From Rugamonas sp. A1-17 (GTDB taxonomy: Bacteria > Pseudomonadota > Gammaproteobacteria > Burkholderiales > Burkholderiaceae_D): DNA of 64,000 nt. Numbering within the stretch: the first letter of the stretch is position 1; each line of letters begins with the position of its first letter. This document shows, in pieces, positions 15,540 to 24,719 of the stretch. The stretch lies in assembly GCA_025548565.1 (NCBI GenBank), contig JAJLPB010000005.1:62001-126000 (forward strand), given 5' to 3'. The notes under the pieces are model-generated. The model was not told the origin of the DNA and made no database searches. It worked only from the letters and a program-made list of their open reading frames with translations. Position numbers and translations under genes: made by a program.

Positions 15540-16361
15540 GTGACTTTCATCAACAAATTATCTGCCGCCTGGGCGGCCAACGACTCCCTGCTGTGCGTGG
15601 GCCTGGATCCGGACATGGCCAAGCTGCCGGCCCGGTTCCAGAACGACCCGCAAGGCATCTACCACTTCTGCCGCGAGATCATCGACGCGACCGCCGACCT
15701 GGCGTGCTCGTTCAAGCCGCAGATCGCCTACTTCGCGGCGCTGAGCGCGGAAGACCAGCTGGAAAAAATCTGCCGCTACGTGCGCGACAACTATCCGCAC
15801 ATGCCGCTGATCCTGGACGCCAAGCGCGGCGACATCGGCGCCACCGCGCGCCAGTACGCGCGCGAAGCCTACGATCGCTATGGCGCCGACGCGGTGACCG
15901 TCAATCCCTACATGGGTTCGGATTCGGTGGAGCCGTACATGGAGTGGAGCGACCGCGGCGTGATCATCCTGTGCCGCACGTCCAACGCGGGCGGTTCGGA
16001 CCTGCAGTTCCTCAACGTCGACGGCAAGCCGCTGTATCAGCACGTGGCGCGCCTGGTGGCGGACAAGTGGAACGCCAACGGCCAGTGCGCGCTGGTGGTG
16101 GGCGCCACCTTCCCGGAGGAACTGGCGCAGGTCAGGGCGATCGTCGGCGACATGCCGCTGCTGGTGCCGGGCATCGGCGCGCAGGGCGGCGACATCGAAG
16201 CCACGGTCAAGTCGGGCCGCACCTACGACGGCACCGGCATGATGATCAACTCGTCGCGCGCCATCCTGTACGCGGCGCCGCAAGCCGGTGAGGACTTCGC
16301 CGCCGCCGCCCGCCGTGTGGCGCTGGAAACGCGCGACGCCATCAACCAGCATCGCGCCTAA
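15540..16361 (+). CDS. pyrF: Orotidine 5'-phosphate decarboxylase
   Basis: 273 aa, the longer (type 2) bacterial form common in Betaproteobacteria and Actinobacteria. Catalyses OMP to UMP, the last step of de novo pyrimidine synthesis. The catalytic signature [16 protein letters not shown] is present with Lys95; [12 protein letters not shown] provides the phosphate-binding end. The start is GTG at 15540 after CGAAGGGTGC. The region before it holds TACAATAGAG, a plausible -10. The stop lies seven bases from that of the convergent sbcB. Confidence 0.96.
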   Translation: MTFINKLSAAWAANDSLLCVGLDPDMAKLPARFQNDPQGIYHFCREIIDATADLACSFKPQIAYFAALSAEDQLEKICRYVRDNYPHMPLILDAKRGDIGATARQYAREAYDRYGADAVTVNPYMGSDSVEPYMEWSDRGVIILCRTSNAGGSDLQFLNVDGKPLYQHVARLVADKWNANGQCALVVGATFPEELAQVRAIVGDMPLLVPGIGAQGGDIEATVKSGRTYDGTGMMINSSRAILYAAPQAGEDFAAAARRVALETRDAINQHRA

Positions 16362-16367
16362 GCGAGG

Positions 16368-17810
16368 CTAGTGCGCTGGAGCGATCAGCTCCACGTACTC
16401 GTACAGCTCGGCCAGGATCTGTTCGGCGCGCTCATCGGCATCCTGTTGCAGATGATCGATCTCGCCGAAGAACTGGTCGATGCTGCGCGCACCGCCCGCG
16501 CCTTCGTAGAAGCGCGCCGCGCGGTGCTGTTCCCAATGCTCCATCTCGCCTTCGGACAAGGTCTCGGGGAAGTTGCGCGCGCGGTAGCGGAACAGCAGCT
16601 CCAGCAGACGCGGATCGCTGAACGACGGCGACGCCGTGGCCAGTTTGGCCGGCGTTTCCTTGCGCAGCGTGTCGAGCATGCGGCGGTCCTCCTTGCCGAC
16701 GAAGCCGTTGTACAGATCCTCGTCCACGTCCAGCTCGTCGCCTGCGGGACGGTAAAACACCTGCTCCCAAATCGCATCCATGTTGCGCCCGGCCGCGGCC
16801 AGCGCGGCGTAGGCCTTGCCTTGCTCGAGGTCGATGCCCCACTTGGCCGCCATCGCCGGCGACAGCGTCTTCAGGTTGGACACCAGCATCGGCGATTTGT
16901 TCAGGTGGATGCTCTTGACCGGCAGGCGCGTCACGCCTTCCGGCAGCGCGTCGCTGCGGCTGAAGATGCGGGTGCGGATGGTGTCGGCGTCCAGCGTGAA
17001 CAGCTCGCTCGGATCGTAGGTGCAGTCCCAGACGATCACCTCGTTCTTGTTGGTCGGATGCGTGGCCAGCGGCCACACCAGTGCGATACAGCCGCGCTCG
17101 GCCGGGAACATGCCGGACACGTGCAGGAACGGCGCGCGCAGCTGCGGCGCCAGGTGCATGCCGATCTCGTCGGCCACGCGGTCCTTCTTGTGCAGCGCCA
17201 GGCAGAAGTCGAACAGCTTGGGCTGCTTCTGCTTGATCAGGCGCGCCAGCGCGATGGTGGCGCGCACGTCCGACAGCGCATCGTGCGCGGCCTCGTGCAG
17301 CAGGCCGTTGGCCTTGGCCAGATGCTCCAGCTTGAAGCTGGGCTTGCCGTCCTCGCGCATCGGCCATTCGATACCCTCTGGGCGCAGCGCGTAGGTCATG
17401 CGCACCACGTCCAGAAGATCCCAGCGGCCGCACTGGTTTTGCCACTCGCGCGCGTACGGGTCGATCAGGTTGCGCCAGAACATGAAGCGGGTGATCTCGT
17501 CGTCGAAGCGGATGGTGTTGTAACCCACGCCGATGGTGCCCGGCTTGGAAAACGCCTGCTCGATGGTGGCGGCGAACTTGTGCTCGGGCACGCCCCATTC
17601 CAGGCATTGCTGCGGCGTGATGCCGGTGATCAGGCACGATTGCGGGTCCGGCAGGAAATCATTGGCCGGCTTGCAATACAACATGATCGGGTCGCCGATC
17701 TCGTTCAGGTCGGCGTCGGTGCGGATCGCTGCGAATTGCGACGGGCGATCGCGGCGGGGCTGGGCGCCGAAGGTTTCGTAGTCGTGCCAGAGAAAGGTCT
17801 GTGTGGTCAT
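16368..17810 (-). CDS. sbcB: Exodeoxyribonuclease I
   Basis: 480 aa, close to E. coli SbcB (475). Degrades single-stranded DNA 3' to 5' in recombination and mismatch repair. The DEDDh exonuclease motifs are visible: WHDYETFG at 8-15 (Asp, Glu), GYNTIRFDDE near 105, and HDALSDVRATIALA (His, Asp) near 180; SH3-like and C-terminal helical regions follow (PVKSIHLNKSPML, ALYNGF-type). The ATG at 17810 is chosen since the sequence before it in the same frame has no homology-like content. Monocistronic, divergent from the DUF5610 gene. Confidence 0.96.
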   Translation of the reverse strand: MTTQTFLWHDYETFGAQPRRDRPSQFAAIRTDADLNEIGDPIMLYCKPANDFLPDPQSCLITGITPQQCLEWGVPEHKFAATIEQAFSKPGTIGVGYNTIRFDDEITRFMFWRNLIDPYAREWQNQCGRWDLLDVVRMTYALRPEGIEWPMREDGKPSFKLEHLAKANGLLHEAAHDALSDVRATIALARLIKQKQPKLFDFCLALHKKDRVADEIGMHLAPQLRAPFLHVSGMFPAERGCIALVWPLATHPTNKNEVIVWDCTYDPSELFTLDADTIRTRIFSRSDALPEGVTRLPVKSIHLNKSPMLVSNLKTLSPAMAAKWGIDLEQGKAYAALAAAGRNMDAIWEQVFYRPAGDELDVDEDLYNGFVGKEDRRMLDTLRKETPAKLATASPSFSDPRLLELLFRYRARNFPETLSEGEMEHWEQHRAARFYEGAGGARSIDQFFGEIDHLQQDADERAEQILAELYEYVELIAPAH

Positions 17811-17876
17811 AGGTGCGGTCAAGTTATTCGTTATTGTGCCGATAATTATGGGATATCCCTCATCAGGAGCTAGATC

Positions 17877-18434
17877 ATGGCGACTCCAGTATCGGCAACT
17901 CCGGGCAGCTCGGCTGCCACTTCCAGCGTTCCGGCCGCGGCCAAGGACGACAGCAATATGTCGGTCGCGGCCAAGGCCAAGGCGCAGCTCAATGTGTCTA
18001 TCGTACAAGCTTCTCTGACGGTATCGCTGAATTCCTCCAACGAACCACTGTCGGTCTTGCTGAAAACAGCGCTGACCGGCATCAACGAGGCGCTCAAGGA
18101 CGATTTTGGCGACAACGCCATCCAGAACGCCGTGTCGCAGGATAATACGCCGGAAGGCACGGCGAGCCGCATTGTATCGCTGTCGACCGCGTTTTACGAT
18201 GCTTTCAAACAGCAACACCCCGGCGAGGACGGCGATGCGGTGCTCAACAAGTTCATGGAGACGTTGAAAAAGGGCGTGGACCAGGGCTTCAAGGAAGCGC
18301 GCGGCGTGCTGGACGGGCTGAAGGTGCTGAACGGCGATGTGGCCAGCAATATCGACAAGACCTACGAGCTGGTGCAGAAGGGCTATGCCGATTTCGCCGC
18401 CGCGCACAAGGCGCCGCCGGCGGCCGAAGCCTAG
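17877..18434 (+). CDS. DUF5610-like protein
   Basis: 185 aa, ribosome site CAGGAGCTAGATC. The N-terminal 35 residues are Ala/Ser/Pro-rich and probably disordered; the rest is helical with repeated Leu/Val heptads (LSVLLKTALTGINEALKDDF, LNKFMETLKKGVDQGFKEAR). The region SRIVSLSTAFYDAFKQQHPGED matches the pattern of DUF5610. No signal peptide, so cytoplasmic. No function is known for the family. It stands alone between sbcB and the diguanylate cyclase. Confidence 0.75.
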   Translation: MATPVSATPGSSAATSSVPAAAKDDSNMSVAAKAKAQLNVSIVQASLTVSLNSSNEPLSVLLKTALTGINEALKDDFGDNAIQNAVSQDNTPEGTASRIVSLSTAFYDAFKQQHPGEDGDAVLNKFMETLKKGVDQGFKEARGVLDGLKVLNGDVASNIDKTYELVQKGYADFAAAHKAPPAAEA

Positions 18435-18445
18435 TCTTTCCCCCC

Positions 18446-18463
18446 CCCGCGCGGGAATGACGG
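18446..18463 (+). repeat. Fragment of the REP-like element
   Basis: CCCGCGCGGGAATGACGG matches the distal arm end of the elements at 33687-33765 and 47025-47102; the preceding C-run may be the decayed rest. Sits between convergent genes. Confidence 0.5.
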
Positions 18464-18466
18464 CTT

Positions 18467-19450
18467 TTAAGCTTGGGGCGCGTGATGGGCCACGCGATTG
18501 CGGCCCTGGTCCTTGGCGCGGTACAGCGCGCTGTCGGCGGCGGCGATCAGGGCCTGCTCGTCCTGGCCGGTCTGTAGCGTCGCCACGCCGAACGAGGCGG
18601 TGATCTGCGGCAGCGGCACGCGCATGTCGGCGAACACCACGGCCTGCTGCATCCGTTCGCACAGGCGCTCGGCCACCGCCACGGCGACCTTGTCGCTGGT
18701 GTCGGGCAGCAGCACCATCATTTCCTCGCCGCCGTAGCGCACCGCGAAATCGGTGGGACGCAGCGCGCTGCTGAGCACGTGCGCGGCGGCACGCAGGGCC
18801 TGGTCGCCGGCCAGGTGGCCGTGGCTGTCGTTGAAGTTCTTGAAGTGGTCGAGGTCGATCATGATCAGCGCCAGCGGCGCGTGCGAGCCTTGCGCGGTGG
18901 CCACCATGGTCGGCAGCAGGTCGTTGAGCCAGGCGCGGTTGTACAGCCCGGTCAGGCCGTCGATCATCGACAACTGCCGGTAGAACTCGCCCAGCTTCTG
19001 GCGCCGGCGCAGCTGCGCGTTGGCGGCGCGGATGCGGAAGGACAGCAGCCGCAGCAGGTTACGCGCCAGCACATTCGATTCGTCGATCAGCTTCCAGACG
19101 ATGTCGGCCTCGATCACCAGCACTTCGCTCTGCTCCAGCGCGGTGATGCTCGACAGGTTGGTTTCCTCGTCCAGCACCGATTGCTCGCCCACGCTTTCGC
19201 CCGGCAGTATCTTGCTGACAGTGCCGTCGGCCATGCCGGTGCGGGTGTCGGTGGCGACCGACAGGGCGCCGCGCAGCACGATGTACAGGCGGGCGCGGCT
19301 GGACTCGGTGACCGCCTGGTCGGCTTCCAGTTGCATGATGGGGCAGGGCGCGAGCAGCTTGGCGATGGTGGTGTCGTCATCGGCGTTGCGCAACAGCTGC
19401 AGGTCGCCGATCTGGTAGCGGGAGGCGCCGAATGTGCTGATTTGTTTCAA
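18467..19450 (-). CDS. Diguanylate cyclase with cyclic-nucleotide-binding-like sensor
   Basis: 327 aa. Residues about 25-140 form a cNMP-binding (CAP-type) domain (LYIVLRGALSVAT, ILPGESVGEQSVL). A linker helix (about 140-160) joins a GGDEF domain; the active-site loop reads RYGGEEM (238-244), an accepted GGEEF variant, and an inhibitory I-site RPTD lies at 231-234. It therefore should make c-di-GMP under product feedback. Start is TTG at 19450 with a weak ribosome site. This is the only GGDEF protein in the window and may supply signal to the MshEN protein at 1-475; that link is inference. Confidence 0.92.
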   Translation of the reverse strand: MKQISTFGASRYQIGDLQLLRNADDDTTIAKLLAPCPIMQLEADQAVTESSRARLYIVLRGALSVATDTRTGMADGTVSKILPGESVGEQSVLDEETNLSSITALEQSEVLVIEADIVWKLIDESNVLARNLLRLLSFRIRAANAQLRRRQKLGEFYRQLSMIDGLTGLYNRAWLNDLLPTMVATAQGSHAPLALIMIDLDHFKNFNDSHGHLAGDQALRAAAHVLSSALRPTDFAVRYGGEEMMVLLPDTSDKVAVAVAERLCERMQQAVVFADMRVPLPQITASFGVATLQTGQDEQALIAAADSALYRAKDQGRNRVAHHAPQA

Positions 19451-19592
19451 AATGGTCTTTCAGGATGCTGATGGGCAAGCACGGTAATCATAGCTGAACT
19501 GAACTGCACCCTGTGTAAATTTCATCCCCGCAGTTGTTGCACGTTGTATCCGCGGATGCTTCAATGTCGCTTTGCTTACACGGGATGACAAT

Positions 19593-20372
19593 ATGGACTA
19601 TACCGACGCGGTCGGCACCACTCACAGGGCCGATCCGGACGCGCGCATTGTCTCGCTGGTGCCGTCGATTACCGAGCTGCTGTGCGACCTGGGACTGGCC
19701 GCGCAACTGGTGGGGCGCACCGGCTTCTGCATCCATCCGGCCGATGTGGTGCGGGCGATTCCCAAGGTCGGCGGCACCAAGGATGTGAATATCGATAAGA
19801 TCCGCAAGCTGGCGCCGACCCATCTGGTGGTCAATATCGACGAGAACGAAAAACCGACCGTCGAGCTGCTGGCTGAGTTTATTCCCAATATTGTCGTCAC
19901 CCATCCGCTGCGCCCGCGCGACAACCTGGACCTGGCGCGCCTGATGGGCGGGGTGTTCTGCCGCGAGCAGGCCGCCGCCGACTGGTGCGCCGCGTTCGAG
20001 GCGGAGTATGCCTTGCTGCGCGCGATGCCGCCGGGCCGCCAGCAGACCATGTTGTACTGCATCTGGCAAGACCCGTGGATGACGATCTCGCGCGACACCT
20101 ACATCGCGCGCATGCTGGAGGAAATCGATTGGAGCGTGCCGGACCTGGGCGAGGTGCGTTACCCGCGCTTCGAATGGTCGCCGGAGTTGTTGGCGCAAGT
20201 GGATGGGGTGTTGCTGTCGAGCGAACCGTACCGCTTCACGGAAGCGCACGCGGACGCGCTGGAAAAGCAGATTGGCAAGCCGGTGTTGCTGGTCGATGGG
20301 GAGATGATGTCTTGGTATGGCAGCCGGGCGCTGCAGGGACTGAGGTATTTGCGGGAGCTGGCACAACGCTAG
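19593..20372 (+). CDS. Helical-backbone metal-receptor (BtuF/FepB-like) protein without signal peptide
   Basis: 259 aa from ATG 19593 (a TTG 21 bases earlier is the alternative). The fold signature of class III solute-binding proteins is clear: RIVSLVPSITELLCDLGLAAQLVGRTGFCIHP, then KVGGTKDVNIDKIRKLAPTHLVV, and a C-terminal LLVDGEMMSWYGSR. It resembles the cobalamin-binding group. Neither start gives a signal peptide or lipobox, and no permease or ATPase lies nearby, so it is probably a cytoplasmic offshoot of the family rather than a transporter subunit. Confidence 0.85.
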   Translation: MDYTDAVGTTHRADPDARIVSLVPSITELLCDLGLAAQLVGRTGFCIHPADVVRAIPKVGGTKDVNIDKIRKLAPTHLVVNIDENEKPTVELLAEFIPNIVVTHPLRPRDNLDLARLMGGVFCREQAAADWCAAFEAEYALLRAMPPGRQQTMLYCIWQDPWMTISRDTYIARMLEEIDWSVPDLGEVRYPRFEWSPELLAQVDGVLLSSEPYRFTEAHADALEKQIGKPVLLVDGEMMSWYGSRALQGLRYLRELAQR

Positions 20373-20390
20373 CCCCCGCCCCCATGTGAA

Positions 20391-20762
20391 TTATTCGGTG
20401 TCTTCCGCGTCGGCCTCAACCGGCACGGCGCCGTTGGCGTGACGCTTGTCCTTGTCGTGCAGGCGGCCCAGGGCGCTGTCGATGGCGCGCTTGAGTTTGT
20501 CGGCCGAGCCGGCGATCGCCTGATGCAGCGTGGCGGCATGATCGCTGACGGCGATCGGTTGATACCCGGTGACGCGGGCTTCCATCAGGCAGCGGTTGTC
20601 GCCGTCGGCCGATTTCTGCACCAGGTTGTCGCTCAGGTGCACTTCGACGCGACTGATCTGTTCGCCGAAGCGGTGGAGGGCATTGCTCACGACCGTTTGT
20701 ACATGTTCATCCAGACCGGCATGGCGGTCGATGGTTTTGTCGGCATTGATATTGATTTGCAT
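20391..20762 (-). CDS. HPF/RaiA-family ribosome-associated protein
   Basis: 123 aa from the ATG at 20762, chosen for the CAGGAGCAAGCGT site; an upstream start adds 11 unlikely residues. Strands MQININADKTID and ISRVEVHLSDN plus helix LHQAIAGSADKLKRAIDSALGRL give the beta-alpha-beta-beta-beta-alpha order of short hibernation factors, which sit in the ribosome decoding channel during starvation. The loop KSADGDNRCLMEAR and the C-terminal acidic tail are less typical. Monocistronic and convergent with the binding-protein gene. Confidence 0.85.
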   Translation of the reverse strand: MQININADKTIDRHAGLDEHVQTVVSNALHRFGEQISRVEVHLSDNLVQKSADGDNRCLMEARVTGYQPIAVSDHAATLHQAIAGSADKLKRAIDSALGRLHDKDKRHANGAVPVEADAEDTE

Positions 20763-20831
20763 ACGCTTGCTCCTGTTTGTTGAACTGCAACTCAATATTA
20801 CTCCTTTTCGCCTTAGGTTCCCTTTAAGACG

Positions 20832-21497
20832 TCAGCCGTTGATGAGCGAAGCGGCAATATTGATCGACAGCCCGAGGATGGCCAGGTTGTAGAAGAAGCA
20901 CAGCACCGACTGGGCCAGCACCACCTGGCGCATGGCGCGGCCGCATACGGCCACGTCCGAGGTCTGTACCGCCACCGAGATGGTGAACGAGAAATACAGG
21001 AAGTCCCAGTAGTTCGGCGTCAATTCCTGGTCGGGGAAATGCAGTGGTTTTTCGCCGTCATTCTTGATGTAGTACAGATGGGCGTAGTGCGAGCAAAACA
21101 TGGTGCCGATCATGAACCACGAGCCGGTCAGCGTCAGCACCACGAAGCCGTAGTGGTAGACCATGTCGGTCGGCGGCGAGTCCTTCAGCGTGGACAGCTG
21201 CGAGATGATGGCCACCAGGCTGATCATGATCACCAGCGACAGCATGGCCAGGATCACCGGCCCCTTTTCGTCCTGGCGGCAGGCCGCGCGGCGGATGTCG
21301 TGCTGGTCGGCGCGCGCCATCATCCACGCCATCGACAGCAGGTAGGTCCAGACGGTGATATTCCACGCCGTCAGCAGGCGCGCGGTCATGGGCCAGGCGT
21401 GCGGCAGCAGCGGGCCGGCGATGGCGCCCAGCGCGATCGCCAGGCTCAGGTGCGGACGGCTGTGGATGATGCCCGGCAGGCGTATGCGTAAGGTCAT
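20832..21497 (-). CDS. DUF1345 membrane protein
   Basis: 221 aa with five to six membrane helices. The DUF1345 hallmark is present in the last third: PNYWDFLYFSFTISVAVQTSDV split as PNYWDFLYFSFTI and AVQTSDVAVCGRAMR, a pore-loop-like sequence recalling the selectivity region of ion channels. Function unknown. The start overlaps the stop of the upstream MFS gene by four bases (ATGA), so the two are co-translated. Confidence 0.88.
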   Translation of the reverse strand: MTLRIRLPGIIHSRPHLSLAIALGAIAGPLLPHAWPMTARLLTAWNITVWTYLLSMAWMMARADQHDIRRAACRQDEKGPVILAMLSLVIMISLVAIISQLSTLKDSPPTDMVYHYGFVVLTLTGSWFMIGTMFCSHYAHLYYIKNDGEKPLHFPDQELTPNYWDFLYFSFTISVAVQTSDVAVCGRAMRQVVLAQSVLCFFYNLAILGLSINIAASLING

Positions 21498-22738
21498 GAT
21501 TTTTCCTCGTGGGGGAAGCGGTCCATGCGCGACAGGACGGGGAACAGCACGCTCCAGATGCCGGTCACGGCCAGCGTGGCGGCGCCGCCGAACAGCACGG
21601 CGCGGGTCAGTCCCATCCAGCCGGCGGTCAGGCCCGATTCAAACTCGCCCAGCTCGTTCGAGGCGCCGATGAAGACCGAGTTGACCGCGCTGACGCGTCC
21701 GCGTATCGCGTCCGGCGTTTCGTACTGCACCAGCAGGTGGCGCACGTAGACGCTGATCATGTCGCCGGCGCCCATGACGAACAGCGCGGTCAGCGCGACC
21801 AGGAAGGTGGAGGTGGCGCCCAGCACCAGCGTGCTGGCGCCGAACACGGCCACGCCGCCCAGCATCCACAGGCCGACCCGGCGCGTGATCGGGTAGAACG
21901 CGAGCGCGATCGAGCACACGGCGGCGCCGGCGCCGGGCGCGGTGCGCAGCAGGCCGAGGCCGGTCGGGCCGATGTGCAGCACGTCGTGCGCCAGCGCCGG
22001 CAGCAGCGCGGTGGCGCCGCCGAACAGCACGGCGAACAGGTCGAGCGAGATCGCGCCCAGCACCACCGGCTTGGACCAGACGAAGCGCAAGCCTTCCAGC
22101 ACCGTGTGCCAGGTGGCGGGCTCGCGGTTGCTGGGCTGCTTGACCGATTTGACCAGGCACATCAGGATCACCGCGGCCAGCAGCAGCGCCGAGGAAATCA
22201 TATAAACCGTTTTCGGCCCGGCCAGGTAGAACAGGCCGCCCAGCGTCGGGCCGAGGATGACGGCAACGTGGAAGCTCGACGAACTGAGCGCCACGGCCTG
22301 GCTGAAGCGTTCGGGCGGGACCAGGTTGACCAGCATGGCTTGCGTGGCGGGCCCCATGAAGGCGCGCGCGCTGCCGAACAGCACCAGCACGGCGAACACC
22401 GGCCACACCGCGCTCAGGCCGGCGACCGTGAAGGCCAGCAGCGCCAGCCCGCACAGCAACTGCGCGCCCATCGCCAGCGCGATCAGCAGGCGGCGGTTGT
22501 AGCGGTCGGCGGCGTGGCCGGCGATCAGGATCAGCAGCAGGAAGGGCGCGAACTGCGCCAGGCCGATCAGGCCGAGGTCGAACAGGTTGTGGGTCAGCGC
22601 GTACACCTGCCAGCCGATGGCGACGTTCTGCATCTGGACGGCCAGGGTGGCCAGGGTGCGGGCGGTGAGGTAGAGCGAGAAGTTACGGTGGCGCAGGACG
22701 CCGAAGCCGTTGGAGGAAGGTGCGGTGCTGTCGGACAT
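21494..22738 (-). CDS. MFS transporter, EntS/enterobactin-exporter-like
   Basis: 414 aa from the ATG at 22738. Twelve membrane segments. N-terminus FGVLRHRNFSLYLTARTLATLAVQMQNVAIGWQVY is characteristic of the MFS_3/EntS type (split motifs: RHRNFSLYL, QNVAIGWQVY). AGHAADRYNRRLL is the cytoplasmic loop motif. Likely exports a small amphipathic compound by proton antiport; substrate unknown. First gene of a two-gene unit with DUF1345. A GC-rich stem-loop separates it from the ferredoxin-reductase gene, so the latter need not be in the same transcript. Confidence 0.88.
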   Translation of the reverse strand: MSDSTAPSSNGFGVLRHRNFSLYLTARTLATLAVQMQNVAIGWQVYALTHNLFDLGLIGLAQFAPFLLLILIAGHAADRYNRRLLIALAMGAQLLCGLALLAFTVAGLSAVWPVFAVLVLFGSARAFMGPATQAMLVNLVPPERFSQAVALSSSSFHVAVILGPTLGGLFYLAGPKTVYMISSALLLAAVILMCLVKSVKQPSNREPATWHTVLEGLRFVWSKPVVLGAISLDLFAVLFGGATALLPALAHDVLHIGPTGLGLLRTAPGAGAAVCSIALAFYPITRRVGLWMLGGVAVFGASTLVLGATSTFLVALTALFVMGAGDMISVYVRHLLVQYETPDAIRGRVSAVNSVFIGASNELGEFESGLTAGWMGLTRAVLFGGAATLAVTGIWSVLFPVLSRMDRFPHEEKS

Positions 22739-22750
22739 TGGCGCTTTCAA

Positions 22751-22787
22751 GGAGCGGAGCCGGGGGCTCCGCCCCTTGGTCCGCTCC
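22751..22787. other. Nested GC-rich stem-loop
   Basis: Outer stem GGAGCGGA/TCCGCTCC encloses GGGGC-TCC-GCCCC. It fills the 61-base gap between two leftward genes; no T-run, so perhaps an attenuator or processing site. Confidence 0.55.
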
Positions 22788-22799
22788 CGGTGGGGAGGT

Positions 22800-23828
22800 T
22801 CAGGGCTGGTGGATGTCGGCTTCGGTGGTGAAGGCGTCGGCGTAGAATTCGTCTTCCGGCAAATGGCATTGGGCGACAAAATCGCGCTTGGCCGATTCGA
22901 CCATGACGGGCGCGCCGCAGGCATACACCTGGTGGCCGGACAGGTCGGGCAGGTCGGCCATGACGGCGGCGTGCACGAAGCCGGTGCGGCCGCTCCAGTG
23001 GTCTTCCGGCTGCGCCGACGAGATCACCGGCACATACTTGAAGTTCGGCAGGATCGCTTCCCACTGGCGGCACAACGCGTCCATGTACAGGTCCTGCGGG
23101 CGGCGGCCGCCCCAGTACAAGGTCATCGGACGGGCCGAACCCTGCGCGCGCAGGTGCTCGATGATGGCCTTGATCGGCGCGAAGCCGGTGCCGGAGGCCA
23201 GCAGCACCATCGGCTTGTCGCTGTCCTCGCGCACGAAGAAGGTGCCCATCGGGCCTTCGAAGCGCAGGATGTCGCGTTCCTTCATGGTGCTGAACACCTG
23301 GTCGGTGAACAGGCCGCCCGGAAGGTGGCGGATGTGCAGGCTCAGCGGCTGATCCTGGTCCGGCGGCGAGGCCAGGCTGTAGCTGCGGCGCTTGCCGTCG
23401 CGCAGCATGAATTCAATGTACTGGCCGGCGCGGAATTTGAGCGTCTCGTTGGCCGGCAATTGCAGCGTCATCACGACCACGTCGGGCGCCAGTTTTTCCA
23501 GCGTCGCCACGCGCGACGGCATCTTGCGGATCGGATAGTCGTCGCTGCCGGCCACTTCGCGCACCTCGATCACCAGGTCTTGCTGCGCGGTGGCGCAGCA
23601 GAACAACGAATAGCCGGCCGCTTCCTCGTCCTTGGTCAGCGCGCGTTCCTGGTGGGCCTTGTGCGTGACCGAGCCGGAGACCACTTTGCCCTTGCAGGAA
23701 CTGCAGGCGCCGTTCTTGCAGCCATAAGGCAGGCCGACGCCGGCGCGCATGGCCGCGGCCAGCACGGTTTCGTCTTCCTCGCAGCTGAATTGATGGCCGC
23801 TAGGCTGTACAGTGATTTGAAACGTCAT
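22800..23828 (-). CDS. 2Fe-2S ferredoxin-NAD(P)H reductase (CDP-6-deoxy-glucoseen reductase-like)
   Basis: 342 aa. N-terminal plant-type ferredoxin with Cys37, Cys42, Cys45 (GCKNGACSSCKG) and Cys77/78; central FAD domain with RRSYSLASPP; C-terminal NAD domain with VLLASGTGFAPIKA and VYACGAPVM. This FAD/NAD/2Fe-2S order is that of the E3 (AscD-like) and oxygenase-reductase group; Betaproteobacteria usually carry one as a house-keeping gene of unknown partner. ATG at 23828 has GAAGGATTGT before it. Divergent from the next gene with only 12 bases between start codons. Confidence 0.92.
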   Translation of the reverse strand: MTFQITVQPSGHQFSCEEDETVLAAAMRAGVGLPYGCKNGACSSCKGKVVSGSVTHKAHQERALTKDEEAAGYSLFCCATAQQDLVIEVREVAGSDDYPIRKMPSRVATLEKLAPDVVVMTLQLPANETLKFRAGQYIEFMLRDGKRRSYSLASPPDQDQPLSLHIRHLPGGLFTDQVFSTMKERDILRFEGPMGTFFVREDSDKPMVLLASGTGFAPIKAIIEHLRAQGSARPMTLYWGGRRPQDLYMDALCRQWEAILPNFKYVPVISSAQPEDHWSGRTGFVHAAVMADLPDLSGHQVYACGAPVMVESAKRDFVAQCHLPEDEFYADAFTTEADIHQP

Positions 23829-23840
23829 ACAATCCTTCAG

Positions 23841-24719
23841 ATGAAAAAACTTACTATTCAAAAATTCAAGCTGCCGCGCCTGTTGATCGTGGGCTGCGGC
23901 GATGTCGGCATGCGGCTGTTGCCGCTGCTGCGCCCGTATTTCCGCGTGTTCGCCACCACCAGCCAGCCGTCGCGTTGCGCCGAATTGCGCGCGCTGGGCG
24001 CGGTGCCGCTGGTGGCCGACCTGGACCGGCCAGCCACGTTGCGGCGCCTGGCCGGCCTGGCCAGCCACATCGTGCACCTGGCGCCACCGCCCGCCGAGGG
24101 CGCGCTGGACCGCCGCACGCGCAATCTGACCGCCATTTTACCTGAGCATGCCCGTCTGGTTTATATCAGCACCACCGGCGTCTACGGCGATTGCGGCGGG
24201 GTGTTGTTTGACGAGAGCCGTCCGGTGGCGCCGAGCAACGCGCGCGCCGTGCGCCGGGTGGACGCCGAGCAGGTGTTGCGCGGCTGGGCGTGCCGCACGG
24301 GCGGGCGCTTGTCGATCCTGCGGGTGCCGGGCATCTACGCCGCCGACCGCCTGCCGTTGAAGCGTCTGCAGGCCGGCACGCCGGCGCTGATCGAAGAGGA
24401 CGATGTGTACACCAACCACATCCACGCGGACGACCTGGCCGCCATCATCGCCCGCGCGCTGTTCCGCGGCCTGCCCAACCGCGTGTATCACGCGGTGGAC
24501 GACAGCGATATGAAAATGGCGGCGTATTTCGACGCGGTGGCGGACGCGCACCAACTGCCGCGCCCGCCGCGCCTGCCGCGCGCGGAGCTGCGGCAGGTGG
24601 TGACGCCGGCCTTGCTGTCGTTTATGTCGGAATCGCGGCGCCTGAGCAATGAACGCATCAAGCGCGAACTGGGCGTGCGCTTGCGCTACGCCACGGTGGC
24701 GCGGCTGCTGGAGGGGTGA
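23841..24719 (+). CDS. NAD-dependent epimerase/SDR-like protein (YeeZ-like)
   Basis: 292 aa from the ATG at 23841. Rossmann motif LLIVGCGDVGMRLL (14-27) followed by an extended-SDR layout: SHIVHLAPP, VYISTTGVYGDCGG (Ser-Thr and Tyr of the active site region) and a C-terminal HIHADDLAAIIARAL. It belongs to the atypical group of E. coli YeeZ, whose substrate is unknown. The ribosome site is poor (CAATCCTTCAG). Its promoter must lie within the divergent reductase gene, given the 12-base gap. Ends flush against the convergent small gene. Confidence 0.86.
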   Translation: MKKLTIQKFKLPRLLIVGCGDVGMRLLPLLRPYFRVFATTSQPSRCAELRALGAVPLVADLDRPATLRRLAGLASHIVHLAPPPAEGALDRRTRNLTAILPEHARLVYISTTGVYGDCGGVLFDESRPVAPSNARAVRRVDAEQVLRGWACRTGGRLSILRVPGIYAADRLPLKRLQAGTPALIEEDDVYTNHIHADDLAAIIARALFRGLPNRVYHAVDDSDMKMAAYFDAVADAHQLPRPPRLPRAELRQVVTPALLSFMSESRRLSNERIKRELGVRLRYATVARLLEG

